Below are positions 34,507-42,473 of a stretch of DNA of 64,000 nucleotides, one piece after another. The notes beneath the pieces were generated by a model that did not search any database, was not told the DNA's origin, and worked only from the letters and a program-made list of their open reading frames with translations. The DNA is from Paenibacillus plantarum (GTDB lineage Bacteria; Bacillota; Bacilli; Paenibacillales; NBRC-103111), in contig NZ_WHNY01000067.1 in assembly GCF_013141695.1 (NCBI RefSeq), positions 335,107 to 399,106 on the forward strand, written 5' to 3'. Numbering within the stretch: the stretch's first letter is position 1; the number at the start of each line of letters is the position of its first letter. Made by a program: the position numbers and the translations under genes.

Positions 34507-37170
34507 ATGGATAAGCTTATAATTATTGATGGGAACTCAATCGCGTTTCGTGCCTTCTATGCGTTACCTTTGCTAAGCAATTCAAGCGGTTTACATACCA
34601 ATGCGGTTTATGGCTTTACGACCATGCTGCTGAAATTGATTGAAGAAGAAAAGCCAACCCATTTTCTTGTTGCATTTGATGCGGGGAAAATTACGTTCCG
34701 ACATAAAGAATATACCGAGTATAAAGGTGGTCGTGCGAAAACACCGTCAGAGCTTTCTGAACAATTTCCTTTAATTAAAGAATTGCTGAAGGCTTTCAAA
34801 ATCCCGCAATTCGAGCTGTCTGGCTATGAAGCAGATGACATTATCGGAACGTTGACGAAAGAGGCGGATGCGAGAGGGGAGAAAGTTCTCCTCGTGTCTG
34901 GAGATAAAGATATGCTCCAACTCGCCTCGGAGCAAGTGACGGTTGCGATTACCCGTAAGGGTATCAGCGAGATGGATCGCTTCGATCCTGAAGCTATTAA
35001 AGAGAAATATGGGCTAACGCCGAATCAAATCATTGATTTGAAAGGTCTGATGGGCGATACGTCCGATAATATTCCGGGTATCCCCGGCGTAGGTGAGAAG
35101 ACAGCGCTTAAAATGCTGCATGACTTTGGCACGGTTGAAGAAGTGTTGGCGAACACAGCAAGTCTGAAAGGTAAAATGAAAGAGAAAGTGGAAGAGCATG
35201 CCAAGAGTGCACTCATGAGCAAAGAGCTGGCCACTATTTACCGTGAAGTCCCGATGGAAACAGCGTGGGAATCGTTCCGTTATGACGGGTTCGATGGACA
35301 AGCGTTATCCAGTATGTTTCGCAAGCTAGAGTTCAAATCATTGCTAGAGAAGCTGGATTTCGGTACGGTCAGCTTGGAGGCCGAAGATCTCGTTGTCGAG
35401 AGTCTGGAAGCCGTTGCGGTTACAGAAGCTAATATAGGTGAGCTTGTTGCCAAGTTGGATGACCATGCTGCTATCCATGTGGAAGCTGTTGGTGAGAATC
35501 CACATCAAGCTGTGATGGTTGGGGTTGTCTGGTTTATCGATGATGGTGCTGACAACACCTCGTATTATGTGCCGTTTGCCCTGCTGCAAAGCGATGCAGG
35601 CAAGCCGCTGCGCGATTGGCTCAGCGACGCTTCCAAGAAGAAGCAACTCTTCGACCTGCACCGCGCACAGCTAGCGCTGGCTTGGCAGGGCATCCACCTG
35701 GCAGGGGTGGATTTCGACGTGCTGCTGGCCGCTTACCTCCTCGATCCGACGGAGTCGAATCTCAGCTTGAGCGGCCTGTCTGTGAAGTACGGTCTGCCAT
35801 CTGTGAAGGCAGACGAGGATGTGTTCGGCAAGGGCGCGAAGTTTCGCCTGCCGGAACTCGCTGCGCTTAGCGACCATGTGGGTCGCAAAGCGATGGCGAT
35901 GGCGCGCATGGTTCCCGTGCTGCGCGATGAATTAGAGAAGAGTGAGATGCATCAACTCTTCTACGAGCTTGAACTGCCTCTCTCCGGCGTTCTAGCGGAG
36001 ATGGAGATGCGCGGTATCGCCGTGGATGCCGAGGGGCTCAAAACGCTCGGTGTGGAGCTTGGCAAGCAGTTGGACACGATCATGTCCAGCATCTACAAGC
36101 TCGCCGGCGTCGAGTTCAACATCAACTCACCGAAGCAGCTCGGTGAGATTCTGTTCGAGAAGCTGGGGCTGCCAGCTTCGAAGAAGACCAAGACCGGCTA
36201 CTCGACGGATGCCGAGGTGCTGGAGCGTCTTGCGCCCTACAACGAAGTTGTCGGGCAGATCTTGCACTACCGCTCGCTAGCGAAGCTGCAGTCGACGTAC
36301 GTCGAAGGGCTGCTCAAAGAGGTGCGGCCTGAGACCGGTAAGGTGCACACCTATTACCGGCAGACGATTGCCGCGACGGGACGTCTCAGCAGCCAGTTCC
36401 CGAACCTCCAGAACATTCCGATTCGTCTGGAGGAGGGCCGTAAGATCCGCAAGGTTTTCGTTCCATCCGAGCCAGGATGGTATATTCTTGCTGCGGATTA
36501 CTCCCAGATCGAGCTGCGCGTGTTAGCGCACATCTCGCAGGATGAGAAGCTGAAGGAAGCGTTCCTTCAGAATATGGACATTCACACGAAGACGGCGATG
36601 GACGTCTTCGGCGTGGAAGAAAGCGCCGTCGACAGCAATATGCGCCGTCAAGCGAAAGCCGTTAACTTCGGTATCGTATACGGTATCAGCGACTACGGCC
36701 TGTCTCAGAACTTAGATATTACCCGTCGGGAAGCCGCTCAGTTCATTGAACAGTATTTCGCGGTGTTCCAAGGGGTTCGCCGATATATGGATGACATCGT
36801 CAAGGATGCTCGTCGTGACGGCTACGTAACTACGTTGCTTCAGCGTCGACGCTTATTGCCTGAAATTACGCATTCGAACTTTAATATACGTTCATTCGCA
36901 GAGCGAACGGCTATGAACACGCCGATCCAAGGGACAGCGGCAGACATCATCAAGCTTGCCATGGTTCAAATGGCTGATCGCTTGGTGAAAGAAGGGCTGA
37001 AGAGCCGCATGTTGCTTCAAGTACACGATGAACTTGTCTTTGAAGTGCCAGCCGATGAGCTGGAAACGATGAAGGTGCTTGTGCCTGAAGTCATGGCAGC
37101 TGCGTTGAAGCTGGACGTTCCTTTGCGTGCAGATGTTGATTTCGGTTTAACTTGGTATGATGCGAAGTAA
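34507..37170 (+). CDS. polA: DNA polymerase I
   Basis: An 887-aa repair and replication polymerase. It has an N-terminal 5'-3' nuclease domain (about 1-290, with YEADDIIGTL and SGDKDMLQL), a degenerate 3'-5' exonuclease-like domain (about 310-465) as in other Bacillota, and the polymerase domain. The latter has motif A DYSQIELRVL (D664), motif B RRQAKAVNFGIVYG (from about 713) and motif C VHDELVFE (839-846, D841). The frame begins at 34483, but ATG 34507 (MDKLIIIDGNS) has TGGGGTGGA just upstream. The middle part, about 35590-36420, is clearly more GC-rich than the ends. A small hairpin (37181-37199) separates it from mutM. Confidence 0.95.
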   Translation: MDKLIIIDGNSIAFRAFYALPLLSNSSGLHTNAVYGFTTMLLKLIEEEKPTHFLVAFDAGKITFRHKEYTEYKGGRAKTPSELSEQFPLIKELLKAFKIPQFELSGYEADDIIGTLTKEADARGEKVLLVSGDKDMLQLASEQVTVAITRKGISEMDRFDPEAIKEKYGLTPNQIIDLKGLMGDTSDNIPGIPGVGEKTALKMLHDFGTVEEVLANTASLKGKMKEKVEEHAKSALMSKELATIYREVPMETAWESFRYDGFDGQALSSMFRKLEFKSLLEKLDFGTVSLEAEDLVVESLEAVAVTEANIGELVAKLDDHAAIHVEAVGENPHQAVMVGVVWFIDDGADNTSYYVPFALLQSDAGKPLRDWLSDASKKKQLFDLHRAQLALAWQGIHLAGVDFDVLLAAYLLDPTESNLSLSGLSVKYGLPSVKADEDVFGKGAKFRLPELAALSDHVGRKAMAMARMVPVLRDELEKSEMHQLFYELELPLSGVLAEMEMRGIAVDAEGLKTLGVELGKQLDTIMSSIYKLAGVEFNINSPKQLGEILFEKLGLPASKKTKTGYSTDAEVLERLAPYNEVVGQILHYRSLAKLQSTYVEGLLKEVRPETGKVHTYYRQTIAATGRLSSQFPNLQNIPIRLEEGRKIRKVFVPSEPGWYILAADYSQIELRVLAHISQDEKLKEAFLQNMDIHTKTAMDVFGVEESAVDSNMRRQAKAVNFGIVYGISDYGLSQNLDITRREAAQFIEQYFAVFQGVRRYMDDIVKDARRDGYVTTLLQRRRLLPEITHSNFNIRSFAERTAMNTPIQGTAADIIKLAMVQMADRLVKEGLKSRMLLQVHDELVFEVPADELETMKVLVPEVMAAALKLDVPLRADVDFGLTWYDAK

Positions 37171-37226
37171 CAAGGGGGCTAGCGGCATGAACTGCCGCTC
37201 CCAACACCTAGAAGGAGGTGAACACC

Positions 37227-38087
37227 TTGCCTGAGTTGCCTGAGGTCGAAACCGTCAAACGAACACTTAATGAGCTAATTACAGGGAAAACGATCGCCCA
37301 TGTGGAGGTGAGGCTGCCTCGTATTATTCAGAAGCCGGACGATATTCAGCAGTTTGAAACATTGCTGCAAGGTCAAACCGTTGAAACGATTGAACGAAGA
37401 GGGAAGTTTCTTCGTTTCGTGCTCACGGATTATGTGATGGTCTCCCATTTGCGTATGGAAGGCCGCTATGGCTTGTACGCAGGCGACGATCCGCTAGAGC
37501 CGCATACGCATGTTTTGTTCCGTTTTACAGATGAAAGTGAGCTGCGGTACAAAGATGTGCGGCAATTCGGCACGATGCACCTGTTCACGAAGGGCGATGA
37601 GCTAACGCAGCCGCCGCTCATGAAGCTCGGTATGGAGCCGCTTGACGAGGCGTTCACCTTCGAAGCATTTCGAGGGGTGATAGGCCATCGAGCTACGAAG
37701 ATCAAGCCGTTGCTGCTCAATCAAGCATATATCGTGGGCATCGGGAATATTTATGTAGACGAGTCCCTCTTCTTGGCGGGGATCCATCCCGAACGGGAAG
37801 CTTCCTCACTGAGCAAGAAGGAGCTAGTCTTATTGCATGAGGCGATTATTCGTACACTCCAAGATTCCGTTGAGGTAGGCGGATCATCCATTAAGTCCTA
37901 TGTGAATGGACAAGGCGAAATCGGCCTTTTCCAGCACCAATTGAACATTTATGGCAGACAATCACAGCCATGCAAAACGTGCAGCCAGGAGATTGTGAAA
38001 ACCGTCGTGGGAGGCAGAGGGACGCACATATGTCTCACTTGTCAGCCATTGAAGCCCAAGCGGTCGCGAAAGAAGTCTGAGAAATAG
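37227..38087 (+). CDS. mutM: Formamidopyrimidine-DNA glycosylase
   Basis: A 286-aa DNA repair enzyme that removes 8-oxoguanine and opened purines and nicks the strand. The catalytic group is the N-terminal proline, so the protein must start M-P-E: TTG 37227 gives MPELPEVETV, and AAGGAGGTG at 37212-37220 is correctly spaced. The in-frame start at 37218 would bury the proline and is rejected. Other features are GIGNIYVDESLFLAGIHP and a C-terminal zinc finger with cysteines in CKTC and CLTC. It is part of the polA-mutM-ytaF-coaE block. Confidence 0.95.
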   Translation: MPELPEVETVKRTLNELITGKTIAHVEVRLPRIIQKPDDIQQFETLLQGQTVETIERRGKFLRFVLTDYVMVSHLRMEGRYGLYAGDDPLEPHTHVLFRFTDESELRYKDVRQFGTMHLFTKGDELTQPPLMKLGMEPLDEAFTFEAFRGVIGHRATKIKPLLLNQAYIVGIGNIYVDESLFLAGIHPEREASSLSKKELVLLHEAIIRTLQDSVEVGGSSIKSYVNGQGEIGLFQHQLNIYGRQSQPCKTCSQEIVKTVVGGRGTHICLTCQPLKPKRSRKKSEK

Positions 38088-38185
38088 GCACGAGAAGCGT
38101 ACCCTCCCCATATGATATGGAGTACTTAGCCTAGGTAACAGCCCATGAGGCCTGTTAGTTGGGTAAAACGCTTAGGAGGGTTTGT

Positions 38186-38926
38186 ATGCTTCCTGTCATA
38201 TCTCTGCTCATTTTGGCATTTGCAGTTTCTTTGGACGGTTTCGGTGTTGGTGTGATGTATGGGTTACGTAAAATACGAATACCCCTTATCTCAATTGGAA
38301 TTATATCGCTTTGGTCTGGTATCATTATTTTTACTTCGATGCAGATCGGCGTTTTGATGTCTTCCTTTATGTCCCCTGGCTTTGCCAAGCGAATTGGGGC
38401 GCTCATTTTGATCGGTATTGGCGTTTGGGCTCTTATTCAAATGAGACAAGGGCAGAAAAACCAAACGCAACAAGAACAAACAGCTGCTGCGACAGATCAA
38501 GCGATGGTTAGCAGCATGCCCTATGAAGAGATTCGCAACTCAGGTTACGTGGAGCCGGTGACCTTCGATACGTTACAGCGGACCAAAGAGATTCTCAGTA
38601 TTGAGCTGAAACGTTTCGGGCTTGTGATTCAAATTCTACGAACGCCGTCCATAGCAGACGTGGATAAATCAGGCAATATTTCAGCCTCTGAGGCTACTTT
38701 GCTCGGCTTAGCGCTCTCCTTGGATGCCTTCGGAGCGGGAATCGGCGCTGCGCTTATTGGCTTCGTGCCGTTATTAACGGCTTCCGTCATTTCGATTTCG
38801 AGCGGATCCTTACTTGCCGTCGGCTTGCGGATTGGTTTCAGATATGCAGAAATGAACTGGATGAAGAAACTGTCTATTCTCCCAGGCTGTGTACTTATTG
38901 TCATGGGACTTTTGAAAATGCTATAG
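38186..38926 (+). CDS. ytaF: Sporulation membrane protein YtaF (MntP-like)
   Basis: A 246-aa membrane protein with about six helices arranged as two related halves, each beginning with a SLDGFGVG / SLDAFGAG motif around a conserved aspartate, as in MntP-type manganese exporters. A polar insert of about 80 residues separates the halves. In Bacillus the orthologue lies in the same position between mutM and coaE and is classed as a sporulation membrane protein. The frame starts at 38159, but ATG 38186 has AGGAGGG at 38174-38180. Transport activity is inferred only. Confidence 0.88.
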   Translation: MLPVISLLILAFAVSLDGFGVGVMYGLRKIRIPLISIGIISLWSGIIIFTSMQIGVLMSSFMSPGFAKRIGALILIGIGVWALIQMRQGQKNQTQQEQTAAATDQAMVSSMPYEEIRNSGYVEPVTFDTLQRTKEILSIELKRFGLVIQILRTPSIADVDKSGNISASEATLLGLALSLDAFGAGIGAALIGFVPLLTASVISISSGSLLAVGLRIGFRYAEMNWMKKLSILPGCVLIVMGLLKML

Positions 38927-38961
38927 TTCACTAACAATGAACCTTTAGGAGAGAATCGCTT

Positions 38962-39558
38962 ATGAATATCGGCTTAACTGGAGGTATTGCTTGTGGAAAA
39001 AGTACGGTTAGCCGCATGCTCGTTAGCCGTGGCGCCCTTTTAATCGACGCCGATCAAATCGCGCGTGATGTCGTTGAGCCTGGCAGCCCTGTTCTCGAAC
39101 AGGTTGCTGCGCATTTTGGACAAGCAGTGATTGGATCCGATGGATCCCTGCAACGGAAGAAGCTTGGTGAAATTATCTTTGGATCTCCTGAAGCGCGTAA
39201 GCAGCTAGATGGCTTGTTGCATCCGCCTATTCGGGCAAAGATGCGTGAACAAATGACTTTGTATGAACGGGACTACCCCACCAAGCTGGTGGTGGTCGAT
39301 GTTCCTTTACTTATAGAATCGAATTTGGTCTCGATGTTTGAGGAGATCATGGTTGTTTATATTCCGCGTCACTTGCAATTGGAGCGTCTGATGCAGCGAG
39401 ATGGCTTGTCAGCCGAGAATGCTCAGCTTCGACTTGATGCACAGATGTCGATTGAGGAGAAACGAAAGCTAGCCGATATCGTGATTGATAATAGCGGAAC
39501 TTGGGAAGAAACCAACATGAGGGTTGAGCTGTTCTGGGTAGGGAAGGGATTGGCATGA
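38962..39558 (+). CDS. coaE: Dephospho-CoA kinase
   Basis: A 198-aa P-loop kinase for the last step of coenzyme A synthesis, phosphorylating the 3'-hydroxyl of dephospho-CoA. Motifs: Walker A GGIACGKST (7-15), DADQIARDVVEPG for the substrate, and the LID region around QRDGLSAENAQLRLDAQ. Normal length. ATG 38962 follows TAGGAGAG. It overlaps the next gene by four bases. Confidence 0.95.
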   Translation: MNIGLTGGIACGKSTVSRMLVSRGALLIDADQIARDVVEPGSPVLEQVAAHFGQAVIGSDGSLQRKKLGEIIFGSPEARKQLDGLLHPPIRAKMREQMTLYERDYPTKLVVVDVPLLIESNLVSMFEEIMVVYIPRHLQLERLMQRDGLSAENAQLRLDAQMSIEEKRKLADIVIDNSGTWEETNMRVELFWVGKGLA

Positions 39559-40142
39559 CGTTCTTTCGGAAAAAGCGAATGTTTGCTCTTCTGCTTATCG
39601 TATTTGTCATGGTTCTCTTTATGAATAGCGCAATTATAGGTAGAAAGCTATATCCCATCTACTTTCAGCAGGAGATTAAGCAAAGCGCGGCGAAACACAA
39701 TATAGACCCATTTCTAATTGCAGCCATTATTCGCGTCGAAACGAATTATAAATATCATTTAGAATCAAGCAAAGGGGCATTAGGGCTCATGCAGCTTATG
39801 CCTGATACCGCTGATTGGATTGTTGAATCCTCGAATCTAGGGCCTCATACACAAGAAGATTTGCTTCGAGTCGATATTAATATTTATTTAGGGTCATGGT
39901 ATCTAAATTGGTTAATTAAGCATTATAATGGGAATTTAATCTACGCTATTGCAGCGTATAATGCAGGTCAAGGTAATGTGAACAAATGGAAAAACAGTAA
40001 CGTTTGGGACGGTTCTGAAGACAATATTCGTGATATCCCATTTGGTGAAACCCGTCATTATGTGCAGCGTGTTCTTTATTACTATGAGAAGTATACGAAG
40101 TTATACACGGGCACGGAGCAATGGCAGGGTGCAGAAGCTTAG
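39555..40142 (+). CDS. Membrane-anchored lytic transglycosylase (SLT domain)
   Basis: A 195-aa protein with an N-terminal membrane anchor (about 10-29) and one extracellular SLT domain. Catalytic E62 sits in RVETNY, followed by SKGALGLMQLMP and AYNAGQGNV, all hallmarks of Slt70-like murein transglycosylases. It cleaves peptidoglycan with formation of 1,6-anhydro ends. It is translationally coupled to coaE. It resembles the small SLT proteins found at this position in Paenibacillaceae and B. subtilis relatives; a sporulation link is only suggested by the neighbours. Confidence 0.9.
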   Translation: MTFFRKKRMFALLLIVFVMVLFMNSAIIGRKLYPIYFQQEIKQSAAKHNIDPFLIAAIIRVETNYKYHLESSKGALGLMQLMPDTADWIVESSNLGPHTQEDLLRVDINIYLGSWYLNWLIKHYNGNLIYAIAAYNAGQGNVNKWKNSNVWDGSEDNIRDIPFGETRHYVQRVLYYYEKYTKLYTGTEQWQGAEA

Positions 40143-40152
40143 GTTGTCCGCA

Positions 40153-40214
40153 CAAAACAAAGAAGCATTGGACTAGCTCCGAGTGGAGCGCAAAGTCCAA
40201 TACTTCCTGTTTTG
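40153..40214. terminator. Bidirectional terminator between transglycosylase and SASP genes
   Basis: A long interrupted stem between 40153 (CAAAACAAAGAAG) and 40214 (CTTCCTGTTTTG), with the internal 8-bp match ATTGGACT/AGTCCAAT and a small apical hairpin. It serves both convergent genes. Confidence 0.75.
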
Positions 40215-40242
40215 CAGAGTCAAAAGCGTGTGTTATTCAAGA

Positions 40243-40452
40243 TTACTTGAATTGACCTGCTAGAGATTGTTCTGCGATTTGCACCAGGCGACGAGTAATG
40301 CTACCACCAATAGATCCAGTTTCACGAGAAGTCATGTTGCCATAGTAGCCATCTTGTGGGATAGCGATACCTAGCTCCTGAGCTACCTCGTACTTCAACT
40401 GATCCAAGGCTGCATTAGCTTGTGGAACGACTAAAGTGTTGCTTGAGCTCAT
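40243..40452 (-). CDS. Small acid-soluble spore protein, alpha/beta type
   Basis: A 69-aa DNA-saturating spore protein. It carries both family signatures: QLKYEVAQELGI (with the E-I/V type germination protease cleavage region) and GSIGGSITRRLVQIAEQSL. It protects spore DNA from UV and heat and supplies amino acids at germination. ATG 40452 follows AAGGAGGTG. Forespore expression (sigma-G) is expected from the family; I could not identify a clear sigma-G promoter upstream. Confidence 0.96.
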   Translation of the reverse strand: MSSSNTLVVPQANAALDQLKYEVAQELGIAIPQDGYYGNMTSRETGSIGGSITRRLVQIAEQSLAGQFK

Positions 40453-40563
40453 GTCTGTTCACCTCCTTGTCGGTTGGTAAATCTATTGTGTGCAGAACTC
40501 CAAACTTCAAGACATGTAACATATGGTAATGATATTCCCAAGTGAGAAAGGAGATGAAAGCGA

Positions 40564-41043
40564 ATGAAATGCCCGTTCTGTGACCATTCTGGTACGAAAG
40601 TGCTTGATTCCAGGTCTGCCAATGAGAATAAATCCATCCGTCGGCGTCGTGAATGCGAGAAATGCGCGCGAAGATTCACAACTTTCGAAATGGTAGAAGA
40701 AACACCTTTAATTGTGATTAAAAAAGATGGAAGTCGGGAAGAATTTAGTCGAGAGAAAATTTTACGGGGCTTAATTCGTGCTTGTGAAAAAAGACCTGTT
40801 TCCATGGAGCGACTAGAAATGCTTGTCTCCGAAGTCGAAATGCAGCTTCGTACGACGGCACATGCTGAAGTCGATAGCCTTGGCATTGGTGAAATTGTGA
40901 TGGAGCAATTGTACCCCGTCGATGAAGTGGCCTACATTCGCTTCGCCTCTGTATATAGGCAGTTCAAAGACATTAACATGTTTTTGAAGGAGTTAACGCA
41001 AATATTGGGAAAGCATGATGTCGGGCTGCTCCGAGACAAATAA
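40564..41043 (+). CDS. nrdR: Transcriptional repressor NrdR
   Basis: A 159-aa regulator of ribonucleotide reductase genes. The N-terminal zinc ribbon uses C3, C6, C31 and C34, followed by RRFTTFE. The ATP-cone (about 49-139) senses ATP/dATP. Length and motifs are canonical. ATG 40564 follows AAAGGAGATG. It diverges from the SASP gene and is followed by a strong terminator. Its position near polA-coaE is shared with Bacillus (ytcG). Confidence 0.96.
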   Translation: MKCPFCDHSGTKVLDSRSANENKSIRRRRECEKCARRFTTFEMVEETPLIVIKKDGSREEFSREKILRGLIRACEKRPVSMERLEMLVSEVEMQLRTTAHAEVDSLGIGEIVMEQLYPVDEVAYIRFASVYRQFKDINMFLKELTQILGKHDVGLLRDK

Positions 41044-41065
41044 GCAGCACGTGCATGCTTCTAGG

Positions 41066-41113
41066 TAAAGCCGCGTCGTCTCATGAATGATTTCATGAGA
41101 CGACGCGGCTTTA
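41066..41113. terminator. Terminator after nrdR, bidirectional
   Basis: An almost perfect stem of over 20 bp: TAAAGCCGCGTCGTCTCATG from 41066 pairs with the complement ending at 41113. It also lies 15 bp past the stop of the convergent gene at 41128. Confidence 0.9.
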
Positions 41114-41127
41114 TGTTTGCTTTTGAG

Positions 41128-41550
41128 TTAATTGGTATGAATCGTTGTTGTGACAACCAGATTGTTCGTTGTAGAAGTGGAGGTCGAGGAGGTAGTGAAG
41201 GATAATGTTTCTAAATTGACAGTGACGCCAATGGTGAGTCCCGTATTAATGACTAAACTGGCGGTCGTTAAAGTCGTCAAGTAGCCTAATTGAAGGACAC
41301 CATTTACAAATACGTTGTAATACCCATTGCTGCCAGGAACCGTTAGGCTATTGGCAGGCAGGTTAGTCCCTGTGTCATCTCTAAAGCTGGAGGAAAGAAT
41401 CGTTGTCACGCCTCCGAGAATGTTCCCTAATACCACATTAGCCGTGAATCGCTTGACAGACGGGGTAAGGGTGGTGGTTGTTGTGGTTGTGATGCTTCCT
41501 GTGACCACACTCGTCGCTGTTAGATGGAGGGTAATCAAGTGTTCGCTCAT
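41128..41550 (-). CDS. DUF4183-like Thr-rich protein, possibly spore surface
   Basis: A 140-aa protein with a run of eight hydroxyl residues (TTTTTTTL, about 21-28), a central PGSNGYYNVFVNGVLQ segment (about 72-87) typical of DUF4183 proteins, and a Ser/Thr-rich tail. DUF4183 proteins in Bacillus are often linked to the exosporium or spore coat. There is no signal peptide, as expected for mother-cell spore-coat proteins. ATG 41550 follows AAAGGAGGAC. Upstream on the minus strand, CATATAATA (about 41597-41605) resembles a sigma-E/K -10. Function is unproven. Confidence 0.65.
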   Translation of the reverse strand: MSEHLITLHLTATSVVTGSITTTTTTTLTPSVKRFTANVVLGNILGGVTTILSSSFRDDTGTNLPANSLTVPGSNGYYNVFVNGVLQLGYLTTLTTASLVINTGLTIGVTVNLETLSFTTSSTSTSTTNNLVVTTTIHTN

Positions 41551-41690
41551 GGTTGTCCTCCTTTCAGGGAGTGATTATATCTTACTCTAGTATTTATTAT
41601 ATGATATGTGAGAAACAGCTTGTTTGATTGGGAAAATCAGAGGGTGACACGAATTGATTCGTTTTTTCCGAAATGTGACAAAAAATAAAC

Positions 41691-41719
41691 AAAAGACAGC
41701 GCGAGGTGCGCTGTCTTTT
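41691..41719 (-). terminator. Terminator of the riboswitch-controlled small gene
   Basis: A perfect 12-bp stem, AAAAGACAGCGC (41691-41702) with GCGCTGTCTTTT (41708-41719). On the minus strand it is followed by TTTTGTTTATTTTTTG. It ends the 62-aa gene transcript. The rest of the gap 41551-41832 holds only the putative promoter of the DUF4183 gene. Confidence 0.85.
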
Positions 41720-41832
41720 GTTGCTTCATCAGAGAAAAGTCAATAACGACGCGCCCTCATGAGCTTTTGAAAAAAAATTATTCTAATGACATCAACCGAC
41801 TGTATTTTTGTTAGCGATAAGGCATAATTCGG

Positions 41833-42021
41833 TTATTGAGTGCGTTTGTCCAATTCACTTCGAAGAAATTGAATAAATCGGATGGCTTCATCAGATGTTA
41901 ATAGGTTGCCGCTGAATGAAAAGGAGTACATGTCCAAAATATCATCATCGGGGAGATGCAAGTTTTGGATTAAATGCTTTACGTCTATGCTCATGTTGCC
42001 GTCAATTACCATTTTATTCAT
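41833..42021 (-). CDS. Unknown 62-aa protein downstream of a c-di-GMP riboswitch
   Basis: A small soluble protein that I do not recognise. It has no membrane segment or signal peptide. It contains an acidic stretch, LPDDDILDMYSFSFSG (about 23-38), and a likely amphipathic helix near the C-terminus (TSDEAIRFIQFLRSELDK). ATG 42021 has GGAGG (42036-42032 on the minus strand) ten bases upstream. The gene is a single-gene unit between a well-formed class I c-di-GMP aptamer and a strong terminator, so it is expressed and controlled by c-di-GMP. This supports a real gene despite its small size. Confidence 0.75.
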   Translation of the reverse strand: MNKMVIDGNMSIDVKHLIQNLHLPDDDILDMYSFSFSGNLLTSDEAIRFIQFLRSELDKRTQ

Positions 42022-42065
42022 GAAGCTGATTCCTCCTTTGTCGAACTGCCATTATCGGATGGAGG

Positions 42066-42164
42066 CGGTAGCTGGCTGACATATTGGACACTAGACAGGA
42101 AGGCCAATTTAGTCCCTTTAGCTTTGCGTCACCACTTTTCAGCGGTTTTGCCCTTATCATACCG
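42066..42164 (-). ncRNA. Class I cyclic-di-GMP riboswitch (GEMM-I) aptamer
   Basis: Read on the minus strand. P1 is CGGTA (42164-42160) with TACCG (42070-42066). Then comes GGGCAAAACCGCT with the GAAA tetraloop and AGTGGT as the P2-type hairpin, the conserved core GACGCAAAGC, and the distal strand ending ATGTCAGCCAGC before P1. These are hallmark GEMM-I elements, including the GNRA loop and CAAAGC core. Directly after P1 comes CCTCC (42065-42061), which can pair with the GGAGG ribosome site of the 62-aa gene, suggesting translational control. ON or OFF response cannot be told. Confidence 0.88.
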
Positions 42165-42182
42165 ATAACGTCTTCTATGAAA

Positions 42183-42191
42183 ACTATATCA
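42183..42191 (-). promoter_or_regulatory. Extended -10 promoter of the riboswitch transcript
   Basis: On the minus strand TGATATAGT gives an extended TGN plus the -10 TATAGT (42188-42183). Transcription would start near 42176, about 12 bp before the aptamer. No good -35 is seen, which is usual for extended -10 promoters. Confidence 0.45.
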
Positions 42192-42246
42192 CAGGTTAGG
42201 TTTACCATGCTATTAATTACATTAATTCGAAGGATGGTTGAAACAT

Positions 42247-42420
42247 ATGTCCGTCAATAGCGCAAAATTAAGTAAAATTATTCACGAATTGGATATTGTT
42301 AAGGTAGCGGAGGCGCTTGGTCTTGATCAGGCTCGTTTACTCGCTTATGTCTTTAATCGTCCAGAAGCTATTCACGTCTATGTGCTAGATGAGCCAGCAT
42401 CTCCTTCGGATCCTTCTTAA
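42247..42420 (+). CDS. Hypothetical 57-aa protein
   Basis: A small protein that I do not recognise, with one helix-rich segment (ELDIVKVAEALGLDQARLLA) and a Pro/Ser/Asp tail. It is divergent from the riboswitch transcript. Start is uncertain: GAAGGATGG lies four bases before an in-frame TTG (42238) and about 12 bases before ATG 42247. A hairpin follows the stop, but its T tract favours the opposite strand. The gene is plausible from its ribosome site and composition, but not certain. Confidence 0.45.
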   Translation: MSVNSAKLSKIIHELDIVKVAEALGLDQARLLAYVFNRPEAIHVYVLDEPASPSDPS

Positions 42421-42424
42421 ATGT

Positions 42425-42455
42425 AAAAAGCACCGCAACATGGAAGTTGCAGTGC
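42425..42455 (-). terminator. Terminator of htpG
   Basis: On the minus strand GCACTGCAAC (42455-42446) pairs with GTTGCGGTGC (42439-42430), followed by TTTTT. It lies 19 bp after the htpG stop. Confidence 0.85.
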
Positions 42456-42473
42456 CTAATACATCGTATGGGA

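Noticed and set aside
38088..38185. Possible structured leader (manganese riboswitch) before ytaF
   Set aside because: Small hairpins CCATAT/ATATGG and TAACAG/CTGTTA exist, but the conserved core of the yybP-ykoY class is not visible.
40449..40886. 145-aa minus-strand frame opposite nrdR
   Set aside because: It covers the canonical NrdR zinc ribbon on the other strand and its end overlaps the SASP start region.
42014..42208. 64-aa minus-strand frame upstream of the 62-aa gene
   Set aside because: It overlaps the c-di-GMP aptamer almost completely; the sequence is explained by RNA structure, and there is no ribosome site at its start.
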